From NCBI GenBank assembly GCA_019218365.1, contig JAHUUJ010000001.1, positions 310,001 to 374,000 on the forward strand: 64,000 nt of DNA, given 5' to 3'. Below are positions 8,068 through 18,041 of this stretch, one piece after another. The position numbers were made by a program, and so were the translations under genes. The stretch's first letter is position 1. Each line of letters opens with the position of its first letter. The notes beneath the pieces are model-generated. The model saw nothing but the letters and a program-made list of their open reading frames with translations, had not been told where the DNA came from and did no database searches. The stretch is from Actinomycetaceae bacterium TAE3-ERU4 (GTDB lineage: Bacteria; Actinomycetota; Actinomycetes; Actinomycetales; Actinomycetaceae).

Positions 8068-9414
8068 ATGAGTGATGCTGCCACCAGTCCCGAGGTAACT
8101 CCAGCTTCTTCCACCCGTGAGGTGGATAAGCAGATTTTGTCTCTGGCGCTACCGGCTTTCGCGGCACTAATTGCAGAACCCCTGATGGTTTTAGCTGACT
8201 CGGCAATGGTGGGGCATTTAGGTAAGGATTCACTCGCCGGTTTAGCTTTGGGTTCAACTATTGTTTCGACAATTATTTATCTTTTTATTTTTCTGGCTTA
8301 CACAACAACAGCTTCGGCTTCTCGTGCCCTGGGATCAGGAAACCAGGCACTAGCGGTTAGGAAAGGGCTTGATGGAACTTGGTTTGCGGCGCTAGTGGGA
8401 ATCATTTTAGGGCCTGCTACCTGGCTATTGGCTCCGTTCTTAGTTTCTGCTTTTAATCCAACCGAGGCGGTTTCTCTGGCTGCTACTTCGTATGTGCGAG
8501 CTTCGGCGCCAGGAATTACCGCTATGTTCGTAGTACTGGCAACAACGGGAGCCTTACGGGGATTACTAGACACTAAGACACCCATGTTGGTTTCCATCTC
8601 TGGTTCTATTTTTAACGTTTTTGCGAATGCGTTTTTAATTTACGGATTGGAATTAGGAATTGTAGGTTCTGGTCTAGGAACCTCCATTTCACAATGGTTG
8701 ATGGCTCTAGTATTAGTCTTTATCGTGGCGCGTAGCGCCCGTGCCCAAAAGGTTAGTTTATCCCCCTCGTTGGCGGGTGCTAAATCCGTCGGGCTTGCTG
8801 GAGCTCCACTAATGGTCCGGACAGTAAACTTGCGCCTATCCTTTATTCTGACAACCTGGGCAGCAACTCGGGTGGGAGCCGGCGCGTTAGCCGGCCACCA
8901 AATCATTATTAGCATTTGGGATTTAGGGTCATATGCAATGGACGCGCTGGCAATAGCTTCACAAGCCTTGATTGGGCACGGCCTGGGAACGGGCGAAAAG
9001 GAACGTGTACGCACAGTTCTACGTCGTTGCTTGCGATGGGGAATTTGGATTGGATTGGCTGTAGGCCTTATTTTTTCGAGTCTTTCTTTCTTCCTTCCGC
9101 GTTTGTTTACGAGTGATCCAACGGTAATTTCTGCCGCTAGTATCGCTTTGATTATCGCCGGATTAGGACTTCCGTTAGCAGGGTATGTGTTTATTCTGGA
9201 TGGCGTTTTAATCGGAGCTGACAGGGCAAAGTATCTAGCGGGTGCCTCAGTGGTTAATCTATTGGCCTATCTACCATTTTGTTTACTTACTGGTTTCTTT
9301 GGTTACAAATTGGGGCAAACTTGGGGGTTGGCGAGTATTTGGCTTGCGTTCACTTTTATTTTCACAGCCGCCAGAGCGCTAACAAACCGTTTTGGTGCGC
9401 GAGATTTGATGTAA
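8068..9414 (+). CDS. MATE family efflux transporter (DinF-like)
   Basis: A 448-residue integral membrane protein of MATE length with about 12 hydrophobic segments in two homologous halves. The N-terminus REVDKQILSLALPAFAALIAEPLMVLADSAMVGHLG is characteristic of the DinF branch. These proteins export drugs or metabolites using a proton or sodium gradient; the substrate cannot be read from sequence. ATG 8068 has GGAG about 9 nt upstream. It is transcribed alone, divergent from dnaB. Confidence 0.9.
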   Translation: MSDAATSPEVTPASSTREVDKQILSLALPAFAALIAEPLMVLADSAMVGHLGKDSLAGLALGSTIVSTIIYLFIFLAYTTTASASRALGSGNQALAVRKGLDGTWFAALVGIILGPATWLLAPFLVSAFNPTEAVSLAATSYVRASAPGITAMFVVLATTGALRGLLDTKTPMLVSISGSIFNVFANAFLIYGLELGIVGSGLGTSISQWLMALVLVFIVARSARAQKVSLSPSLAGAKSVGLAGAPLMVRTVNLRLSFILTTWAATRVGAGALAGHQIIISIWDLGSYAMDALAIASQALIGHGLGTGEKERVRTVLRRCLRWGIWIGLAVGLIFSSLSFFLPRLFTSDPTVISAASIALIIAGLGLPLAGYVFILDGVLIGADRAKYLAGASVVNLLAYLPFCLLTGFFGYKLGQTWGLASIWLAFTFIFTAARALTNRFGARDLM

Positions 9415-9420
9415 AAAGTC

Positions 9421-9447
9421 CCCCCACATTACTTAAAAATGTGGGGG
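9421..9447 (-). terminator. Terminator of kup
   Basis: A perfect 10-bp stem (CCCCCACATT / AATGTGGGGG) with a 7-nt loop. On the minus strand it is followed by GGACTTTTTACATC, giving a U-tract for the leftward kup transcript. The plus strand lacks a clear U-tract after the hairpin, so it may stop the MATE transcript only weakly. Confidence 0.75.
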
Positions 9448-9464
9448 AACCTTTCAGGTTTACC

Positions 9465-11366
9465 TTAAATCGGCACGGTAATTAGGTATTCACAGGAGCT
9501 AGATCCTGGAATATGGAACTTCCGCGAAGGCGATTCCGCAGTCCGAACCATTTCTCCAAATAGTACCGCTGCCGCGTTTCGGCGCTTGGAGTTTTTCGCT
9601 GGAATGAACTTAAAGTGGGTTAGGTTCCATACGGTATCCTTATCCACCAGCTTGGCTCCCTTCGGCCCCAGCAAAGCCCACATATTGCACGAGTCCATGA
9701 ACCCGATACGAATGGTAACCATCTTGGCACCTTCAAGGGTTTCCTCCGCAGTTAGCCTTAAAGGTTCAACCTGTACTCGTTCGGCGTGGGGAATGTGTGC
9801 TACTCGGTCACGAACCACATGAACGAACAGTAGGTTCTCACGAACGACCCCGTTGAACTTAACACTGGCCCGCAACGCGTAGGGCATAATTCCCCGGTAA
9901 CGCTGCAGGTAAACCGCAGTTCCAGGAGTGCGCTTAATGTCTGCCAACAAGTCTTTTATATCGGTAAACAGGTATCCTTCACGCTCAATTAAGGCAACTT
10001 TGGCGAGCTGTGAGTAGCGTCGCCAGAAAATCATTATTGATAGTAAGAATGCCGCTATCAGCAGCGGTAACCAACCACCCGAAACAATCTTTGTAACATT
10101 GGCAGAGAAGAAGATAATCTCAATTCCCCCAAAAACAATCAGGTAGATAACTACTCGCCACAGTGGGGCCTTACGAACTACTCGTAAGTAAATCGCATAA
10201 AGGGCTGAGGTAATCAGGAAAGTCATCGTCACAGCAATACCGTAAGCGGTTGCCAGTCGGGTTGAATCCTCGAACCCGATTACTACCATTAACACCAGCA
10301 CAAAGAGAGTGTAGTTAACTACCGGAACATAAATCTGCCCCTTATCTCGCCGCGAGGTATAAACAGTCGAAAGATTTTGCAAGTATCCCAGACGAGAAGC
10401 CTGTTTGGCGGTAGAAAACGAACCGGAAATAACCGCCTGTGAAGCGATAATTGTTGCGAGGGTAGCCAAAATAATTAGGGGAATACGCAAACTCTGGGGA
10501 GCCATGAAAAAGAAAGGATTTTTCACTGCTTCAGGACGCGAAAGAAGCAAGGCACCCTGCCCGAGGTAGTTTAAAACTAGAGCCGGATAAGCGACAAAAA
10601 ACCAGGCGCGACGAATTGCAGGCGCACCAAAATGCCCCATATCGGCATATAGTGCCTCTACCCCGGTTACCGTTAGAACCACCGCGCCCATCGCAAGGAA
10701 GAAAAGCAGCGGGTTAGAAGTTGCAAAATGAATCGCATAGTGTGGACTTAGAGCAAGAAGAATCTGCGGATGGTGTGCAATATGTGGAATACCTAGTAGC
10801 GCTAAAGAAGAAAACCAAACGAGCATGATTGGACCAAATGTCCCACCTACTTTGCTTGTTCCAAAACGCTGCACAAGGAACAAAGCAGAAAGAATCAATA
10901 CAGCCAAAGGCACCGCGAGATTTTCTAAATTCGGTGCAACAACTTCAAGACCTTCAACTGCAGAAAGTACCGAAATGGCCGGAGTAATTACCGAATCGCC
11001 GAAGAAAACGGTAGCTCCGATAACCCCCGCCGCGATTGCTATACGTTTAGCTTTTATTCCCTTTAGTTTTGCGGCAACAAGATTCGCTAAAACGAGAACG
11101 CCGCCTTCGCCTTCGTCATCTGCCCGCATGACTAAAAGGGCGTATTTCAATGTGACTATTAGGGTTAAAGACCAGAAAATTAAAGAGATTATCCCGTATA
11201 TATTTGCCGTTGAAATGGAAATTTTTCCATCTTCAAGGGCGAAAGCTGTCTGTACCGCATACAGTGGTGAGGTTCCAATATCTCCGAAAACTACACCGAG
11301 AGCGGCAATAGCCATGAGGGTTTTGCGAGCTCCCCCCAGCTCTTTATTTTTTTCCACGTTGAACAA
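9465..11366 (-). CDS. kup: Low-affinity potassium uptake protein Kup
   Basis: A potassium/proton symporter of the KUP/HAK/KT family, about 633 residues (family norm about 620-660). The hallmark GVVFGDIGTSPLYAVQTAF lies in the first membrane helix, about 12 hydrophobic segments follow, and a hydrophilic C-terminal domain of about 150 residues closes the protein. I chose TTG 11366 because AGAGG lies 7 nt upstream; the frame extends to TTG 11393, and GTG 11357 is another option. The gene is probably downstream of the pilus operon but separated by about 70 nt from srtC. No regulatory RNA is seen in front of it. Confidence 0.93.
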   Translation of the reverse strand: MFNVEKNKELGGARKTLMAIAALGVVFGDIGTSPLYAVQTAFALEDGKISISTANIYGIISLIFWSLTLIVTLKYALLVMRADDEGEGGVLVLANLVAAKLKGIKAKRIAIAAGVIGATVFFGDSVITPAISVLSAVEGLEVVAPNLENLAVPLAVLILSALFLVQRFGTSKVGGTFGPIMLVWFSSLALLGIPHIAHHPQILLALSPHYAIHFATSNPLLFFLAMGAVVLTVTGVEALYADMGHFGAPAIRRAWFFVAYPALVLNYLGQGALLLSRPEAVKNPFFFMAPQSLRIPLIILATLATIIASQAVISGSFSTAKQASRLGYLQNLSTVYTSRRDKGQIYVPVVNYTLFVLVLMVVIGFEDSTRLATAYGIAVTMTFLITSALYAIYLRVVRKAPLWRVVIYLIVFGGIEIIFFSANVTKIVSGGWLPLLIAAFLLSIMIFWRRYSQLAKVALIEREGYLFTDIKDLLADIKRTPGTAVYLQRYRGIMPYALRASVKFNGVVRENLLFVHVVRDRVAHIPHAERVQVEPLRLTAEETLEGAKMVTIRIGFMDSCNMWALLGPKGAKLVDKDTVWNLTHFKFIPAKNSKRRNAAAVLFGEMVRTAESPSRKFHIPGSSSCEYLITVPI

Positions 11367-11437
11367 ATCTATACCTCTTTTAAGAGTTAGCAAATGGAAT
11401 TTAAGAGCTGAAGGGAGATTCTCACTTCAGATGATTT

Positions 11438-12322
11438 TTATTCTTCGCTAGTGTCTGCTTCCTTTTTCCCACGCCGCGTGTAGAAAAGGAACCAGAGACT
11501 AAATAGTGTTCCAGCTATTGCGGCAGTGGTCATTAGAATCATCCAATAAGGAATCTGTAGGATTCTTTGCCACCAGGTCTTTTCTGGAGCAACTTTCGCA
11601 AGAACTTCTGGAGGAGGAAGTTCAGTACGTTCTGCGGTCACCAGTAAACGATGGGTATTTACACCGTAGGGAGTACAGGTAATCAAGGTAATTAAATCTT
11701 TACCTGGAACCGCACCGAGACTCTCGGTCTCATGCGGTAAAACAACTCGTTTACCAGTTACCCGATAGGCAAAAGTTTCCCCGGAAACCATCAAGGTTAT
11801 AAGGTCTCCATTTTGGAGCTTTGGAAGATTATCAAAAAGCGTGGCCGTTCCGAGAGCAGAATGGCCAGTTAACACTGCATGAGTGCCTACTCCACCAACA
11901 GGTAGGGAGGAACCAAATAAGTGTCCTACTCCCATAGCTAAAACTCGTGTGGAAGTTCCGTGATAGATGGGCAGGTCGACGTCTATCTTCCCGATTTTAA
12001 GACGACCGATTTCGCTGGTTACCGCAAGTTCTTTTATATAAGCCTGGTACTCGGGAGAATTCGGTGTTACCCGATTTAGCCAGGGGTCAAGAATTGGGTG
12101 AGCAACGATATGGTCGTTATATTTCCGGGCTTTGTCGATGCTTTCCGCCAACAAATCAGGCCCGGCCTTTGCTACTTCAAGGTCGTATTGCGCAGCAATC
12201 TGGCGCTGCCGGGCATCATTTACGTTAGTTGCGATAACCGGGTAGATCATCACTAACGCGCCCAGCAGCACCAGAATTGCGGGTGCAAAATTTGTCAGCT
12301 TACGCCAAATTGTCTTACGCAC
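11438..12322 (-). CDS. srtC: Class C sortase (pilus-polymerising)
   Basis: A 294-residue transpeptidase that joins pilin subunits through lysine-LPXTG isopeptide bonds. The catalytic Cys is residue 216 in TLITCTPYGVNTHR, whose Arg is the second catalytic residue; the catalytic His is in LTGHSALG. A DPWLNRV segment matches the N-terminal lid (DPW/DPF) found only in pilin-specific class C sortases. There is a membrane segment at each end, giving outward-facing topology. It directly follows the shaft pilin gene (about 20 nt), as expected for a tip-shaft-sortase operon. The start is GTG 12322. Confidence 0.94.
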   Translation of the reverse strand: MRKTIWRKLTNFAPAILVLLGALVMIYPVIATNVNDARQRQIAAQYDLEVAKAGPDLLAESIDKARKYNDHIVAHPILDPWLNRVTPNSPEYQAYIKELAVTSEIGRLKIGKIDVDLPIYHGTSTRVLAMGVGHLFGSSLPVGGVGTHAVLTGHSALGTATLFDNLPKLQNGDLITLMVSGETFAYRVTGKRVVLPHETESLGAVPGKDLITLITCTPYGVNTHRLLVTAERTELPPPEVLAKVAPEKTWWQRILQIPYWMILMTTAAIAGTLFSLWFLFYTRRGKKEADTSEE

Positions 12323-12341
12323 TCTTTAGTTTGTTCGACGA

Positions 12342-14081
12342 TTAGGCGTTTTCGCTGTTCTTGCGGCGACGCTTAACAGCAACAAGTGCGCCACCAGCCA
12401 TTAGCAAACCACCTGCGGTAGCCGCGAGGGTAATACCGGTTCCACCGGTAACGGGCAGACGGAATCCGCCGTTCTTGGGAACGTTCTTGATAGTTACCGG
12501 AAGAGTTGCGCTAGTGGTGCCGTTCATGGTCTTAGTTGTAACCAAGAAAGGAATAGGTGCAGGTAGAAGTTCGTGGCCTTCGGGGGCAACAGTTTCTACC
12601 AAGCAGTAGGCGTTGTACTCGCCGTATTCCTCTGGCTTAGTTAAGTCAATTGCGCCCTCGTTTTCCTTAGAAGCATTCTTCCAGTCGTTGTAACGCAGAC
12701 CGTCAATCGTGACCTTACCATCGGCAGTAACAAATTCACTCTTGGCTTCACCTTCACCAACCTTCACAGATAGGTTGTCATCTGCCATCTTTTCCACCGC
12801 GAGATCTTTACCGAAAGCACTTTCGGAGTTAATGTTCATCTTTGCAATATTATCGTTAGATACCTTGCACTGACGAACTACGAACTTAGCGCCATCTAGC
12901 TTCTTGTCGTTAACAGTAGAAATCTTGGTGATTTCTACCTTACCGAACTTGGAGATTACCTTGTTGGTGGGAGTTCCGGGAACCGGGGTATCAGGGTCAT
13001 CAGGCTGGTTATCCTTATCCCAGGGGGTAGCCGGTTCGTTCGGAATTAGGGTAGCCTGGTTCTCGATTAGGCCATCCTCACCGATTTCGGTAACGGTGGC
13101 ACTAATCTGTACCTGGACCTTAGTGTCTGGAGTTCCGTTACGACGTGCCTCAGCAATCTTGGCGCGGCCTACTTCGGTGAATTCAATGGTGACATAGGTT
13201 TTCTCATCAGAAGTGTTCTTAAAGCTACCGATTTCATAATCGGTACCCTTTACTAAATCAGCACTTCCACCAACCAGCTTGACGACAGTTTCCCCATCTT
13301 CGTACTTTAAGCGCTTGTCCAAAGGATCGACAATCTGGTAGTTTTTAAGCTTTTCTACCTTCGGGATTTCCGCGTCAATGGTGAAGGTCAGCTTCTGTCC
13401 TACGGTAATTGTCTTATCATCTTCCACTTTCTTTTCGGCAGTGGTGATGGCGTTCTTCGGGTAGGTGTTTACATCATAAACCCAACGATTACGTAGCTGA
13501 GTGTTGGTCAACGGCAGGGTAATGAAGAAAGGAGCCGCGGGGGTAATCCCACCCTTCTTATCAGAACTTGAGCCAGCCAAGTCTTCTTCTACGTAGTACA
13601 AACCTAGGGGAAGGTCAGAGAAAGTAGCTACGCCATTAGCGGTTTCCATTTCCTTCTCATTATCGAAAGAAAGGGCTGCAGCTACTTCCTCGGCAGACTG
13701 AGCAGGCATCTTGGCCTGAAGTTCAGCTACTTTCTGCCATCCAGCCATCGTCTTTAGATCAATGTCGGTAACACGCTTAATCTTAAACTTGATACCATCA
13801 AGCTTTTCCAAAGCATCTAGTTTATCTGCTTTAAGTTCCATACCATCAGCAGGCAAACCAGTTGCATCTTCCGGAAGCTTGAACTTGTGAATGGAAAGAC
13901 TTGCTTTACCATCCTTGGTTGCGTCAATAGTAGAAAGTGCTGAGCTATCAACAGTAGTTACCGAGTCAGCATAGTTTTCGTCAGCGTTGGCGATAGCCGG
14001 AGTGGCTAGACCAAGGCAAAGTGCCGCTACTGCGGTCAACGCGAATGCGTTTGTGGTGCGTTTGGAACCACGAATTTTCAT
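12342..14081 (-). CDS. Major fimbrial shaft pilin, LPXTG-anchored
   Basis: A 579-residue secreted pilin of the FimA/FimP/SpaA type. In order: signal peptide (about 1-33), a pilin motif WVYDVNTYPKN at 200-210 whose Lys209 is the expected acceptor for polymerisation, isopeptide-bond-type Ig-like domains, an E-box YCLVETVAPEG with Glu near 496, the sorting signal LPVTG at 542-546, a hydrophobic segment and a basic tail. ATG 14081 has AAGGAGAG upstream. It lies between the tip gene and srtC in one leftward operon. Length and motif order match Actinomyces fimbrial shafts. Confidence 0.93.
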   Translation of the reverse strand: MKIRGSKRTTNAFALTAVAALCLGLATPAIANADENYADSVTTVDSSALSTIDATKDGKASLSIHKFKLPEDATGLPADGMELKADKLDALEKLDGIKFKIKRVTDIDLKTMAGWQKVAELQAKMPAQSAEEVAAALSFDNEKEMETANGVATFSDLPLGLYYVEEDLAGSSSDKKGGITPAAPFFITLPLTNTQLRNRWVYDVNTYPKNAITTAEKKVEDDKTITVGQKLTFTIDAEIPKVEKLKNYQIVDPLDKRLKYEDGETVVKLVGGSADLVKGTDYEIGSFKNTSDEKTYVTIEFTEVGRAKIAEARRNGTPDTKVQVQISATVTEIGEDGLIENQATLIPNEPATPWDKDNQPDDPDTPVPGTPTNKVISKFGKVEITKISTVNDKKLDGAKFVVRQCKVSNDNIAKMNINSESAFGKDLAVEKMADDNLSVKVGEGEAKSEFVTADGKVTIDGLRYNDWKNASKENEGAIDLTKPEEYGEYNAYCLVETVAPEGHELLPAPIPFLVTTKTMNGTTSATLPVTIKNVPKNGGFRLPVTGGTGITLAATAGGLLMAGGALVAVKRRRKNSENA

Positions 14082-14169
14082 TATCTCTCCTTGTTTACAT
14101 TGCCCGAAGGCACTGCCCCTAAGCTTTCCGGCTCAGGAAATCTTATTGTTCTGCCTCTTAAGGCCGCTT

Positions 14170-16311
14170 TTAGTTAATTTTGTTTTGTCTGGTACGTCGG
14201 GAAATAAGCACTCCCAATCCAGCAAGGATGAACCCGCCAAGGGCGTATGGCATCCACCCTTCTCCTCCGGATTCAGGTAGCACTCCCACTTCAGTGTCTT
14301 TAACGGTAATTTCAAAATCACCGGTTTTACTCACCACGAGGGATGCTTGTTCACCTTCTCCCTGTCCTGCCAAGTTCAGGCCAGTGGGAGTAAGTTCAAA
14401 TTTCACCGGAACTGGCAAAAGTTGGTGCCCAAAGGGAGCAACTGTTTCTACCAACCAGTAAGTTTTTTCGCTCTCAACGGGGATGGACTTAAATACACCC
14501 GTAGTATCACCAGTAAGTATTGCGTCAGGAATAGGCTTTGCACCTTCCGCTGATGGATCAGTGTCATAAAGCGCAAACTTAGCCCCGTCTAAAGGACCCA
14601 TAGTTCCAATTTTGCGGATGGTAATTTCCTTGCTTGGGGGAACTGGCTTTTCGTAGCGAATCTTATTCTCTACGTTAAATTCAACAGCCTGTCCTGCCTG
14701 GCTAACGACTAGCTCCTCAGAAGGGTTAATTACCGGAGTTTCCCAATGGTAATCCTCGCTCTTTAACCATTCCTTATCTAAGTCACCTTCGTTAATCGTA
14801 CAGCTTGCCCCAACTGGGATTTTCTCTACCTCAGAAAATTCTCCTGCTTTCACAGTAATTTCCCCAGACATCTTCACGTCTGTCGGCAAAGTGGTTTTAT
14901 CCCCCTCGGGCATCTTGCAGGTGTAGCTAAAGTTGAAGCTCTGTTCCGGGTTCTTCAAACCATCTTTATCACCGGTTACGGTCTTATTGATTTTTAATTT
15001 CCCGTAGCGTTTATCAGCTGGTGCTTCAAGGTAGTTATAGAAGGTGCAAGTATAATTCTGATCCGCGGCAGTTGCCGCTAGACCAAGGTCATCAAGGTTA
15101 ATCGTCCCGGCTTCCAAATCAACAGAACCGGCAGGCAATTCCATTTCACGACCACGACTATCGGCGCACTTAATACTTTCGAGTTTCCATTTTTCCCCGT
15201 TTTGCCCATCCGGAGGTAGGGTTTCGTGAACATTCACATCGCCCAGCTCGACCATGTAGGTAATTTCATCACGAGCGCCAGCAATTGCTTTGCCTTCTTC
15301 ATTCCAGTTACTTGGTCGTAGATTGAAATTAGAAGAAGGATGGTTAATTCCAGAAACATCAAAGTTAACCGCAGGAATCGTGTAGTTATCGGAGACTCCT
15401 GGCCCGTGTTTTACGACCTTAGCAATTTTTACCTTACGTTCTTGGTTAAACGAGGCATAGATACACGAGTTAGTAGCCCGGCCCTCACTGGTAATAAACT
15501 TAGTTTTCTTTTCGGTAAGCTGCGGGTTAGCCGGACAACCTTCAGAGCCTTCTTTGATAAATCCCCAAATATTTAGGTAGTACCGTACCCCGTTAATGTC
15601 ATAGTGAATCTGACGTGAGAAATCTTTTTGAATTGTCAAAATATCATCTGCACAGTCTTCCTGATCGGAATCAACTTTGAAATAGCAACTATTTGGGGTT
15701 TCCTGCTGTTCCCAAGGAAAAGAATCAATTTTACCGTTAACGGAAATTTGGAATTCACCATTAATTCGATAATCGCTTCCGCCAGGAGCGTTAAGTGGAT
15801 TATTACTGTGGCGGATACGCCCAATGTAAAAAGTTTCCCCTACCCGTACGGAACCGGGGTTATGGGGTTGGACTCCAATAGCAGACTGATCAGAAATACT
15901 CATATCCCGCGGACAGCCTCCCCACCCACCGGGAACACCATGGGAAATATATGACCATTCGTTAGTATTTTGTCCCGGTCGGACATCAACCCAGCTCTCC
16001 TTAGAAGAAGACCAGGTTTCCCACCAACCGTACTTAGTTGTAATCGTGCTGTAATCAGTTCCCAAACCTGCGAATGTGCAATTGTTAATTTTTACACGCC
16101 TGCCTTGATAATTGATTACGCTTGTACTGGGATTAGACATTGCCATCCCAATGCTACTTATCTGCAGCTCCGGAGACGGAACAGGAGCCGCCTGTGAGAT
16201 TGGCGCCTCCAGCCCGGGAATCTGAACCGCCAAAGGTGCTGCACAAATCCCAAACCCCAGCGCCAGCGCCAGAATTCGCCGTGCACGACGGTTAAGACCA
16301 AACTGTTTCAC
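14170..16311 (-). CDS. Fimbrial tip/minor pilin, LPXTG-like anchored
   Basis: A 713-residue secreted surface protein and the first gene of the pilus operon. It has a signal peptide (about 1-42), a large unrecognised N-terminal region with several cysteines that is the likely adhesive part, a DUF5979-like region (residues about 440-540), a SpaA/Cna-B-like domain with E-box YWLVETVAPFG, and the sorting signal LPESG at 678-682 followed by a membrane segment and RRTRQNK tail. Position and architecture match FimB/FimQ-type tip pilins. The start is GTG 16311 with AGGAAG upstream. The receptor cannot be predicted from what is visible. Confidence 0.85.
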   Translation of the reverse strand: MKQFGLNRRARRILALALGFGICAAPLAVQIPGLEAPISQAAPVPSPELQISSIGMAMSNPSTSVINYQGRRVKINNCTFAGLGTDYSTITTKYGWWETWSSSKESWVDVRPGQNTNEWSYISHGVPGGWGGCPRDMSISDQSAIGVQPHNPGSVRVGETFYIGRIRHSNNPLNAPGGSDYRINGEFQISVNGKIDSFPWEQQETPNSCYFKVDSDQEDCADDILTIQKDFSRQIHYDINGVRYYLNIWGFIKEGSEGCPANPQLTEKKTKFITSEGRATNSCIYASFNQERKVKIAKVVKHGPGVSDNYTIPAVNFDVSGINHPSSNFNLRPSNWNEEGKAIAGARDEITYMVELGDVNVHETLPPDGQNGEKWKLESIKCADSRGREMELPAGSVDLEAGTINLDDLGLAATAADQNYTCTFYNYLEAPADKRYGKLKINKTVTGDKDGLKNPEQSFNFSYTCKMPEGDKTTLPTDVKMSGEITVKAGEFSEVEKIPVGASCTINEGDLDKEWLKSEDYHWETPVINPSEELVVSQAGQAVEFNVENKIRYEKPVPPSKEITIRKIGTMGPLDGAKFALYDTDPSAEGAKPIPDAILTGDTTGVFKSIPVESEKTYWLVETVAPFGHQLLPVPVKFELTPTGLNLAGQGEGEQASLVVSKTGDFEITVKDTEVGVLPESGGEGWMPYALGGFILAGLGVLISRRTRQNKIN

Positions 16312-16799
16312 TTACTTCTTCCTGCCTTACAGTTGACGTTTTTTCAACTTTTTTCGCAATTTATATAGCGTTTCTACAATGGGACAAAGGCCCTTTATCT
16401 AAGCACAGGAAAGAGTAGCAGTGACATTCGTCTGTCATTTTTGCCAAACCATAAAGATGATCAATTTTGTTACATTTTTGTTATTTTTGCCATCTATTCT
16501 GTGAGTTTAGACTCACCATTTTTGCATTAATTTGAATTTTCTTTACGAATAAAAACGTTTTACTTCTTTTTTATTTTTTTTCATGAAAACGATATCAATG
16601 CTGATTTTCAGCCATTTTTTCCCTCATTTTTTTACACAAAAAAGAAAAATTGACACCTTACAAGCGTCTATTTTTGCGGTTTGTCTTTTACTTACAGAAG
16701 GCGGTAGTATCCATTTTTCAAGCCTTATTCAGGAAATGGTGCTTTACCATCTCCTAACTCATTTACCTATTTTTTAAGAACAACGTTGGAGGATTGCTC
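16312..16799. promoter_or_regulatory. AT-rich divergent region between pilus operon and LacI gene
   Basis: About 490 bp, strongly T-rich on the plus strand, with no convincing gene (a 64-codon frame at 16583-16777 has no SD and low-complexity content). It contains an inverted repeat GTGAGT-TTAG-ACTCAC at 16501-16516 and a CG-centred palindrome AAAACGTTTT at 16552-16561, the general shape of a LacI-family operator. It must hold the pilus promoter and the regulator promoter. Whether the adjacent LacI protein binds here is inference. Confidence 0.4.
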
Positions 16800-17861
16800 G
16801 TGTGTGAACGCAAAATTAGAGAATCCGAGCCTATTTACAGTAAGAAGCTCAGCATGAAAGCCTCCCCTAAACGTGCCACTATCGCCGACGTTGCCCGCGA
16901 AGCAGGAGTTTCAATTACTACGATTTCACGTGTATTAAATAATCGCGGACCAATCAGTGAAACAACTCGGGAAGCAGTGCAAAATGCGATGCAACGACTT
17001 GGATATCGCCCCAATTCAGTAGCACGCTCCCTACGCACAAGTCGCACTAACACTATTGCGATTATTTTCCCTTCGCTATGCGACCCCTACTACTTAGACC
17101 TAATGAGTGCCGTTGAATGCGAATTGGTGCGTAACGGAATGCAGGCGCAGATTTACAACTGCTGTGTGAACAAGTACAACGATGACCAAATTGTTGACTC
17201 TCTTTTAGCTTCACGTGTTGACGGGGTAATTCTCGGTGCACCAATTGAGTACTTTCCCAATTTTCCCTTAGGTAATATCCCCCTGGTAACCGTAGCTCAA
17301 CCTAGAGAAATCCCCGGAATTCCAAACATTAAAGCTGACAATACCGAATCTGGTGCACGTGCCGCTAATCATTTTGCTGCCACTAATTGTAAGCGAGCAG
17401 TTCTACTGGCTCCAGAAGGCACTAAAATGGATCCACGCCGCAAAGGATTTCGAATTGGCGCTAACCTAGCTGGCTTAGAGGTCAATGGAATTGAAATTGA
17501 CCACGGATTGGAAACTTCCCAATTAGGGAAAGAAATCGCCGATGCTCTCGATAATGAATACGAGGTCGCACCTTTCCAAGGGATTTTCACAATTAACGAT
17601 TTCTTTGCTCCGCATATAATCAACTGGAGCCAATCACGTGGAATGAAAACCCCAGAAGACATGCAGATAATCGGTTTCGATGGTTCCTCTTTTGCCCTGC
17701 GACTTCTTCCTGACCTCAGTACTTTCCGGCAGCCTTTTGAAGAACTAGCTCGTCTTTCTGTCGAGGTTCTCGGAAAGATAATCGCAGAAGAAGAAATCAA
17801 ACAAATTGAGGCTCCGGCGGCAACCTTCATTAAACGCCACACTACTTTGCCTGTCAGCTAG
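16800..17861 (+). CDS. LacI-family transcriptional regulator
   Basis: About 353 residues. The N-terminal helix-turn-helix and hinge are clear (ATIADVAREAGVSITTISRVL, then GYRPNSVARSL), followed by a periplasmic-binding-protein-like effector domain. GTG 16800 is chosen because GGAGG lies 7 nt upstream; this leaves an unusual tail of about 22 residues before the HTH. ATG 16854 would remove most of that tail but lacks an SD. No sugar transporter or hydrolase gene is adjacent, so its regulon cannot be inferred from context. The divergent pilus operon is the only neighbour with a shared promoter region. Confidence 0.9.
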   Translation: MCERKIRESEPIYSKKLSMKASPKRATIADVAREAGVSITTISRVLNNRGPISETTREAVQNAMQRLGYRPNSVARSLRTSRTNTIAIIFPSLCDPYYLDLMSAVECELVRNGMQAQIYNCCVNKYNDDQIVDSLLASRVDGVILGAPIEYFPNFPLGNIPLVTVAQPREIPGIPNIKADNTESGARAANHFAATNCKRAVLLAPEGTKMDPRRKGFRIGANLAGLEVNGIEIDHGLETSQLGKEIADALDNEYEVAPFQGIFTINDFFAPHIINWSQSRGMKTPEDMQIIGFDGSSFALRLLPDLSTFRQPFEELARLSVEVLGKIIAEEEIKQIEAPAATFIKRHTTLPVS

Positions 17862-17866
17862 CTACA

Positions 17867-17910
17867 GATACAACTTACCCCGTCTTGAAAAAGACGGGGT
17901 AAGTTGTATC
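17867..17910 (+). terminator. 20-bp perfect stem-loop after LacI gene
   Basis: A perfect 20-bp inverted repeat around a GAAA tetraloop (core ACCCCGTCTT / AAGACGGGGT) starts 6 nt after the LacI stop. The position fits a transcription terminator, although CCCC rather than a U-tract follows. Confidence 0.65.
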
Positions 17911-18041
17911 CCCTTCCCAAACATCAGGAAATGAAGACTCGTTATCAATCTATTTACCGACAAATGCACTTCTAGCGCTCTTGAATCCAAAATATATGAG
18001 AATGGTAGGCAACGGGAAGTACGCCTCTTAGAAACCCGTAT

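Noticed and set aside
11394-11437. CTGAAG/CTTCAG inverted repeat between srtC and kup as a terminator
   Set aside because: Only 6 bp, a large loop and no U-tract; too weak to call.
16583-16777. 64-codon frame upstream of the LacI gene
   Set aside because: AT-driven sequence (runs of Phe and His), no ribosome site, no recognisable features.
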